A stretch of DNA of 35,878 bases from Mesorhizobium qingshengii (lineage in GTDB: Bacteria; Pseudomonadota; Alphaproteobacteria; Rhizobiales; Rhizobiaceae). Shown here piece by piece: positions 31,272 to 35,878 of this stretch. The position numbers were made by a program, and so were the translations under genes. Under the pieces are notes generated by a model. The model worked only from the letters and a program-made list of their open reading frames with translations, had not been told where the DNA came from and did not search any database. Positions within the stretch are counted from its first letter, which is position 1. Each line of letters starts with the position of its first letter. Location of the stretch: contig NZ_FMXM01000035.1 of the NCBI RefSeq assembly GCF_900103325.1, forward strand, positions 1 through 35,878, given 5' to 3'.

Positions 31272-32930
31272 TCACGCCACCGAGGCGGCCGCCGCCCGGC
31301 CGGCGCCGCGGCCGGAAAAGATGCAGCCGCCGAGGAACGTGCCTTCGAGCGCCGCATAGCCATGCACGCCGCCGCCGCCGAAACCGGCTGCCTCGCCGAC
31401 GGCGTAGAGCCCCGCGACCGGTTGGCCATCGGCAGCCAGCACGCGGCTGTCGAGATCGGTCTGCAGGCCGCCCAGCGTCTTGCGGGTCAGGATGTTGAGG
31501 CGGACCGCTATCAGAGGGCCATTTGCCGGATCGAGCATCTTGTGCGGCTTGGCCGTTCGGATCAGCCGGTCGCCCAGGTAGGCGCGCGCCCCGCGCAGAG
31601 CGGTGATCTGCATGTCCTTGGAGAACGGGTTGTCGAGCTGCCGGTCGCGGGCGCGGATCTCGCGCTCGACCTGGGCGAGTTCGAGCAGCGGCTCGCCGCC
31701 GGCCAGCGCGTTCATGCGGGCGACCAGTGTTGGCAATTCGGCCTCGACGATGAAGTCCTCGCCCTTCTCCATGAACGCCTTCACCGGGCCGGGAATGCCT
31801 GACGTGGCGCGGCCGAGCACCTGGCGCCAGCTCTTGCCGGTCAGGTCGGGGTTCTGTTCGGAACCCGACAGCGCGAACTCCTTCTGGATGATCTTCCTGG
31901 TCAGGATGAACCAGGAATAGTCGAAGCCCGTGCTCATGATGTGGGAGAGCGTGCCCAGCGTGTCGAAGCCGGGATAGAGCGGCACCGGCAGGCGCTTACC
32001 GCGCGCATCGAGCCACAGCGATGACGGACCAGGCAGGATGCGGATCGCATGGTCGGTCCAGATCGGCGCCCAGTTCTTGATGCCCTCGACATAGTGCCAC
32101 ATGCGGTCGCGGTTGATGATTGAGCCGCCTGCCTGTTCCGCGATCGCCAGCATGCGACCGTCGACATGGTCGGGCACCCCGGTGATCATGCGTTTCGGTG
32201 GCGCGCCCAGCCGCTGCGGCCAGTTTTCGCGGACAAGCTGATGGTTGGCGCCAATACCGCCGGAGGCAACGATCACCGCCTGTGCCCTGAGCTCGAAATC
32301 GCCTGATATCTCGCGCGAACTCTTGTGGCCGCGCTCGACAGTGCTCGGCTGCAAGATGTCGCCACGCACGCCGGTTATCGTCGCGCCCGTCCGCGTCAGT
32401 TCATTGACCCGGTGACGGAACCTGAAGTCTATCAATCCACGCTTTTGCGCCTCGCGCACGCGCAGGACAAAAGGCTCGAGCACGCCGGGGCCGGTGCCCC
32501 AGGTGATGTGGAAGCGTGGCACCGAATTGCCGTGGCCGATGGCGTTGCCGCCGCCGCGCTCGGCCCAGCCGACCACTGGAAAGAACTTCAGGCCGCGTTG
32601 CATGAGCCAGGAGCGCTTCTCGCCGGCGGCAAAACCGACATAGGCCTCTGCCCAACGGCGCGGCCAGTAGTCTTCCGGGCGATCGAAGGCGGCGGTGCCC
32701 AGCCAGTCCTCGAGCGCCAGCTCATGCGAATCGCGGATGCGCATGCGCCGCTGCTCGGGCGAATCGACGAGGAAAAGGCCACCGAAAGACCAGAACGCCT
32801 GGCCGCCCAGTGACTGCTCCGGCTCCTGGTCGACGATGACGACTTTCTTGCCGGCCTCGGCCAGCTCGGCGGCGGCAACCAGCCCGGCAAGGCCGGCGCC
32901 GACAATGATCACATCCGCATCGTCCGCCAT
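31272..32930 (-). CDS. FAD-binding dehydrogenase (KstD-like flavoprotein)
   Basis: A 552-residue flavoprotein: N-terminal dinucleotide motif DVIIVGAGLAGLVAAAELAE, then GGQAFWSFGGLF, and a C-terminal FAD closure LYAVGEAAGFGGGGVHGYAA with EGTFLGGCIFSGR. This is the FAD-dependent oxidoreductase 2 family (fumarate reductase/3-ketosteroid dehydrogenase relatives), the long FAD-binding dehydrogenase group of uncertain substrate. No signal peptide. It is transcribed away from the Gfo/Idh gene's 3' end with a repeat between, so operon membership with that gene is possible but interrupted. Confidence 0.85.
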   Translation of the reverse strand: MADDADVIIVGAGLAGLVAAAELAEAGKKVVIVDQEPEQSLGGQAFWSFGGLFLVDSPEQRRMRIRDSHELALEDWLGTAAFDRPEDYWPRRWAEAYVGFAAGEKRSWLMQRGLKFFPVVGWAERGGGNAIGHGNSVPRFHITWGTGPGVLEPFVLRVREAQKRGLIDFRFRHRVNELTRTGATITGVRGDILQPSTVERGHKSSREISGDFELRAQAVIVASGGIGANHQLVRENWPQRLGAPPKRMITGVPDHVDGRMLAIAEQAGGSIINRDRMWHYVEGIKNWAPIWTDHAIRILPGPSSLWLDARGKRLPVPLYPGFDTLGTLSHIMSTGFDYSWFILTRKIIQKEFALSGSEQNPDLTGKSWRQVLGRATSGIPGPVKAFMEKGEDFIVEAELPTLVARMNALAGGEPLLELAQVEREIRARDRQLDNPFSKDMQITALRGARAYLGDRLIRTAKPHKMLDPANGPLIAVRLNILTRKTLGGLQTDLDSRVLAADGQPVAGLYAVGEAAGFGGGGVHGYAALEGTFLGGCIFSGRGAGRAAAASVA

Positions 32931-32954
32931 TTCCCCTCTCGGTTAGCCGGCCAA

Positions 32955-33003
32955 AGCAATTCCAGGAAACGGTCCGGAATTGCGTCAAAACAAAGCGTTA
33001 GAC
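32955..33003. repeat. Shortened relative of the RIME-like repeat
   Basis: Contains gcaattccaggaaacgg and ccggaattgc, then gcgtcaaaacaaag, matching positions about 5-60. The central aagtgtgaaacggttttcc of the full copy is missing, leaving perfect 8-bp arms (gcaattcc/ggaattgc) around a short loop. The gcgtta at its end supplies the TAA stop (32998-33000) of the Gfo/Idh gene. Confidence 0.8.
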
Positions 33004-33984
33004 AGCCTCCCAGCCGTCCTTGCCGCCGGCGCGGAAGATGGCGTCGATGACCTTCTGGTTGAGCACGGATTCTTCCAGCGTGAAGACACGCTCCTTGCCA
33101 CCCTGTGCTGCCCGCGCGAAAGTCTCGACCTCCAGCCGGTACTGCTGCGTGCCGGGAAAGCGGAACACCTGCGCCTCGGTGTGGTTCTGGTTGTGCAGTT
33201 CGACGCGATGATGGTCGTAGAGCCCGGCGTTGAACGGCGAGAACACCTCGATGAAACCCTTCTCGCCATGGAACACCATGACCTGACGCGCCGCCATCTG
33301 CGTAGACAGGTAGAAGGACAGTTCGAAGTCGCCGAAATCGGCGCGAATCGAGGAATAGATGTCGGTGCCGAATGTCTTGTCGCGCTCGATCGTCGCCTGG
33401 ACGCGCAGCGGCTCCTTGCCGGTGGAAAAGCGCGTCGACACGGTCGGGTAGACGCCGATATCGGGCAGCGCGCCGCCGCCGAGGTCGAGCTGATTGCGCA
33501 TGTTGTTGGGGTCGACATTGTAGTAGGAGAACGCGCCCTGCACGTGGCGCAGCCGGCCGATGGCACCGCTGGCGATGAGGTCGCGCACCTTGATCCATTG
33601 CGGGTGGTAGATGACCATGAAGGCTTCGCAGACCAGCACCTTCCTGGCGTCGCGCAGCTTGATCAGTGGCGCGATGTCCTTGGCGTCGAGCGCCAGCGGC
33701 TTTTCAACCAGCACATGCTTGCCGGCTTGAATAGCCTTGGCCGTCCATTCGACATGCTGCGAGGTCGGCAACGGAATATAGACGCCGTCGACCTCGTTGG
33801 AGGCGAGCAGTTCCTCATAGGAGCCGAAGGCATGTCGCGCGCCGAAGCGCTCGGCCAGCGCCTTGGCCTTCGACAGGTCGCGGCTGGCGATCGCCGCCAG
33901 CACGCCATTCTCGGCCTCGACCATCGCCGGCAACAAATGCTCGCGGCCGATCTTGGCCGTAGACAAAACACCCCATCGGAACAT
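32998..33984 (-). CDS. Gfo/Idh/MocA-family oxidoreductase
   Basis: A 328-residue NAD(P)-dependent sugar dehydrogenase-like enzyme: Rossmann start RWGVLSTAKIGREHLLPAM, the family hallmark KHVLVEKPLAL (Lys of EKP in catalysis), and GGGALPDIGVYP with the second-domain active-site motif. The STAKIG start and VYIPLPTSQH suit the D-xylose/glucose-fructose dehydrogenase branch, but the substrate is unproven. ATG at 33984 has GGAGA six bases before it; a GTG three bases further upstream is less likely. Its last codon and stop lie in the dispersed repeat. Confidence 0.87.
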   Translation of the reverse strand: MFRWGVLSTAKIGREHLLPAMVEAENGVLAAIASRDLSKAKALAERFGARHAFGSYEELLASNEVDGVYIPLPTSQHVEWTAKAIQAGKHVLVEKPLALDAKDIAPLIKLRDARKVLVCEAFMVIYHPQWIKVRDLIASGAIGRLRHVQGAFSYYNVDPNNMRNQLDLGGGALPDIGVYPTVSTRFSTGKEPLRVQATIERDKTFGTDIYSSIRADFGDFELSFYLSTQMAARQVMVFHGEKGFIEVFSPFNAGLYDHHRVELHNQNHTEAQVFRFPGTQQYRLEVETFARAAQGGKERVFTLEESVLNQKVIDAIFRAGGKDGWEAV

Positions 33985-34064
33985 CACGCTTCTCCATGTC
34001 GATTACAGGCGACGAGGTTTGCCCGAAATCGATGGAAAAGCCAATGACAAGCTCTGCCCTCGAG

Positions 34065-34640
34065 TCAGCCGCGTCTGCCGGTCAGCGTCATGTCGAAGTC
34101 AACGATGTTCGAATAGAGCGGTGTGCCGACATCCATGCCATAGCGTGACCTGAGCACCTTGCCGGTGACATGGAATTTGATCGTGCCGGCCTTGAGGCCA
34201 CCCAGCTCGGCGGTGAATTTTTCCGGAAAAGTCTTGCCGCGCGCCGTCAGCCGGCCGTTGACCAGCGCCGTGGTGTCGCTGGTGCGGGTCACGCTGGTCG
34301 AGCGGAACTGGATTTCCGGACTGTTGGCGGCGTCGAAGACCGCGTCGGAGCGCAGGAAGGCATCGATACGGCCCTGGCCGGTGCCGACGCTTTCGGGAAA
34401 GATGGTGAAATTGACCTGCGAGCGAGCGACATCGCTGTTGTCGATGCGGATCGAGCCCTTGAAGCGGGCGAAGGCGCCATTGAGGCCGCCGCCACCGACC
34501 TTGCCGATGGAGAAATGGATGCTCGAACTGGCCGGGCTGATCGCGTAGCTGCCGGCGGCGTCGCCAAGCGCGACGGCCGCGAAGACAGGCATGGCAATGC
34601 AAGCGGCAACCGCCGCAAATCCAAGGATGCGCGTATACAT
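34065..34640 (-). CDS. YceI-family periplasmic protein
   Basis: A 191-residue exported lipocalin-like protein. The signal peptide is MYTRILGFAAVAACIAMPVF with an AxA site after it. The mature part has SYAISPASSSIHFSIGKVGG, RFKGSIRID, and FDAANSPEIQFRST, typical of YceI proteins that bind isoprenoid or amphiphilic molecules. AAGGA stands eight bases before the ATG at 34640. The cytochrome b561 gene lies directly upstream (68 bases) on the same strand; this pairing is common (yceJ-yceI) and suggests a shared electron-transfer or quinone-linked role. Confidence 0.88.
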   Translation of the reverse strand: MYTRILGFAAVAACIAMPVFAAVALGDAAGSYAISPASSSIHFSIGKVGGGGLNGAFARFKGSIRIDNSDVARSQVNFTIFPESVGTGQGRIDAFLRSDAVFDAANSPEIQFRSTSVTRTSDTTALVNGRLTARGKTFPEKFTAELGGLKAGTIKFHVTGKVLRSRYGMDVGTPLYSNIVDFDMTLTGRRG

Positions 34641-34708
34641 GGGAGTGTTCCTTTTTGGAGGCAACGCTTTTCGCGTCCTCGCCCCCACGAACGAACGAAC
34701 TGCCCGTT

Positions 34709-35281
34709 CTATTCCCCACCTGACGAAGGTGTGATCATGCGGGTGAGCACATTGTCACTGAGCCGGAAATGATGCCGCAGCGCGGCCGCGACATGCAGCA
34801 CGACCAGGGCGATGCCGGCATAGGCGAGATACCAGTGCGCTGCGGCCCAGAAGCTTTCCGCCGCATCCGATTCGGCCAATGGCAGGTTCGGCATGACGAA
34901 AAGATTGAACGGCATGCTGGGGATCTCCAGCATCGACACGGAGACCAGAGCCCAGCCGGACAAGGGCAGAGCGATTTGAAAGGCATAGAGCGCGAGGTGG
35001 GCGAGCGGCGCGGCCCGGCGCTCCAAGGTTCCGACCGAGCGCGGCAGCGCCGGCGCCGCATTGCCAAGCCGCCAGGCGATGCGCAGGATCACCAGCCCGA
35101 GCAGCAGAAAGCCGAAGGATTTGTGCAGTTGGATCAGTTCGAAGGCGGTGCGCTGGCTGGTAAGTCGCACCATGATGAAGCCGAGTGCGAACTGGCCGAT
35201 AAAGATCAGCGCAATCAGCCAATGGAGAAGAATTGTGCCCCAGCCGTAGCGGGTCGTGCTGTTGGTGATTGATGTCTGCAT
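34709..35281 (-). CDS. Cytochrome b561
   Basis: A 190-residue membrane protein with four hydrophobic helices and haem-ligating His in each helical pair: TILLHWLIALIFIGQFALGF, LIQLHKSFGFLLLGLVILR, the WALVSVS helix region, and AAHWYLAYAGIALVVLHVAA. Bacterial b561 proteins move electrons between quinol and periplasmic acceptors such as superoxide or YceI-bound ligand. The ATG at 35281 starts MQTSITN; a longer frame to 35317 adds charged residues only. First gene of a two-gene operon with yceI. Confidence 0.88.
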   Translation of the reverse strand: MQTSITNSTTRYGWGTILLHWLIALIFIGQFALGFIMVRLTSQRTAFELIQLHKSFGFLLLGLVILRIAWRLGNAAPALPRSVGTLERRAAPLAHLALYAFQIALPLSGWALVSVSMLEIPSMPFNLFVMPNLPLAESDAAESFWAAAHWYLAYAGIALVVLHVAAALRHHFRLSDNVLTRMITPSSGGE

Positions 35282-35326
35282 GGGTGGTGAACGAGCGTTG
35301 GCGCGGCTTTCTTCCACCCTCCCCCC

Positions 35327-35536
35327 TGTGGGGGTAAGCAGCCGGTGCCGCAGGCGAATTCATCGTGCCAGTGGCACGATGAAAGGCCAGCGAACGCCGG
35401 GACGCTGCGAAGCAGCGGGGGCCGGCCGGGCTCGCCAATTGTCAGCCAGGCCCTTCGCAGGCTCAGGGCGTTCGAAGTTCGAAAAGCCAAGCAATTGGCT
35501 TTTCGCCCGCGACGCGGACCACTTCTCACCCCCACA
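35327..35536. repeat. Composite palindromic element next to the IS
   Basis: Outer arms tgtgggggt (35327-35335) and acccccaca (35528-35536). Inside lie catcgtgcca/tggcacgatg (35361-35381, perfect 10 bp) and cgaaaagccaa-gcaa-ttggcttttcg (35480-35505, perfect 11 bp with a GNRA-type loop). It holds no gene. It sits upstream of the cytochrome b561 start and downstream of the transposase stop, so it may block read-through from the IS. Confidence 0.65.
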
Positions 35537-35545
35537 AGGGCAGGG

Positions 35546-35878
35546 CTATCGCATATGAGCGATAGCCTGGATGAGATAGTCATCATTCCAAGCGCATTTC
35601 TTGATGCGGTGGCTAATGGGGACTTTGTCGGTGTCGGCGGCCTGAAGGATATTTCTGGCGAGGCGGTTTAGGAGCGCGGTGTTTGCGGGGGCGTTGTCCT
35701 TGCGGGCACGGCTGAGGTCCTCGCGCAGATGAACGTCGAGCATCCAGTGCAGTCCGTTCTCGATCTGCCAATGGGCCCTGGTGAAGTCGATCGCCTGCTG
35801 CGGCGACAGCAGCGTTGAGGCCATGAACAGGCGCGTCAGCGGCTTGGCCTGATCGCGCTGGCTGGTGATGCGAATGAA
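35546..35878 (-). CDS. ISAs1-family transposase, C-terminal part (runs off the window)
   Basis: The last 110 codons of a DDE transposase; the frame is open to the right edge, so the start is outside. RAHWQIENGLHWMLDVHLRED carries the third catalytic acidic residue of the ISAs1/H-repeat family, followed by the usual ARKDNAPANTALLNRLARN. It ends ...QAIAHMR. The IS end probably lies within a few bases left of the stop; cagggctatcgc near 35541 is a candidate terminal inverted repeat, and the last codons contain a gctatcgc/gcgatagc hairpin (35545-35566). Completeness of the IS cannot be judged. Confidence 0.85.
   Translation of the reverse strand, partial: FIRITSQRDQAKPLTRLFMASTLLSPQQAIDFTRAHWQIENGLHWMLDVHLREDLSRARKDNAPANTALLNRLARNILQAADTDKVPISHRIKKCAWNDDYLIQAIAHMR

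Noticed and set aside
1..35878. CRISPR array, tRNA, rRNA, integrase or attachment site
   Set aside because: No regular spacer-repeat array, no tRNA-like cloverleaf or rRNA stretch, and no integrase were seen; the only mobile gene is the partial ISAs1-type transposase.

Overview
The window reads as a chromosomal segment of a high-GC alphaproteobacterium, most likely a Mesorhizobium. The evidence is three tandem copies of the small DUF680-type secreted protein (a family known almost only from Mesorhizobium), several dispersed palindromic repeats of rhizobial style, and a gene complement typical of soil rhizobia (xylAB, betaine and carnitine catabolism, a GlxA-type AraC regulator). No rRNA, tRNA or CRISPR array was seen. 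One insertion sequence is cut by the right edge.

Left part (1-4135): a RIME-like repeat and three DUF680 genes on the minus strand. After an ~500-base gap comes a well-formed cobalamin riboswitch (1401-1586, closed by a perfect 8-bp P1 stem). It precedes a Rieske oxygenase and its flavin/ferredoxin reductase (gbcA/gbcB-like, glycine betaine demethylation).

4288-9513 is a tightly packed plus-strand operon: PqqD-like protein, HprK-like P-loop kinase, three GT2 glycosyltransferases (two are tandem duplicates) and an NTP_transf_5 nucleotidyltransferase with an unexplained C-terminal region. Its parts resemble the accessory genes of lasso-peptide clusters and the so-called HPr-rel-A systems, but no precursor peptide or cyclase is present. 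This is the best candidate here for an undescribed modification system.

9579-15723 is a minus-strand block: an FAD reductase paired with a sulfite-oxidase-like Mo enzyme, a Do-family protease, an MBL hydrolase overlapping a PPi-type phosphofructokinase, and an L,D-transpeptidase. 15958-21996 holds a probable 39-residue secreted peptide, a LysE exporter, a TTC38-like TPR protein, xylB, an NTF2-like protein, xylA and a small unknown protein.

22008-30872 is a carnitine/gamma-butyrobetaine catabolic locus. It has a divergent CdhR-like regulator, then a BKACE (dehydrocarnitine cleavage), an HD-domain protein with a diiron-oxygenase-like ligand pattern, L-carnitine dehydrogenase with a Lys-rich tail, an acyl-CoA dehydrogenase, an ADP-forming acyl-CoA synthetase, CaiD and an alpha/beta hydrolase. 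Carnitine breakdown would yield glycine betaine, the probable substrate of the riboswitch-controlled gbcAB pair at the left, so both ends of the window may serve one pathway.

31272-35281 (minus) carries an FAD dehydrogenase, a Gfo/Idh/MocA oxidoreductase, YceI and cytochrome b561. A composite palindromic element and the 3' end of an ISAs1-family transposase finish the window.
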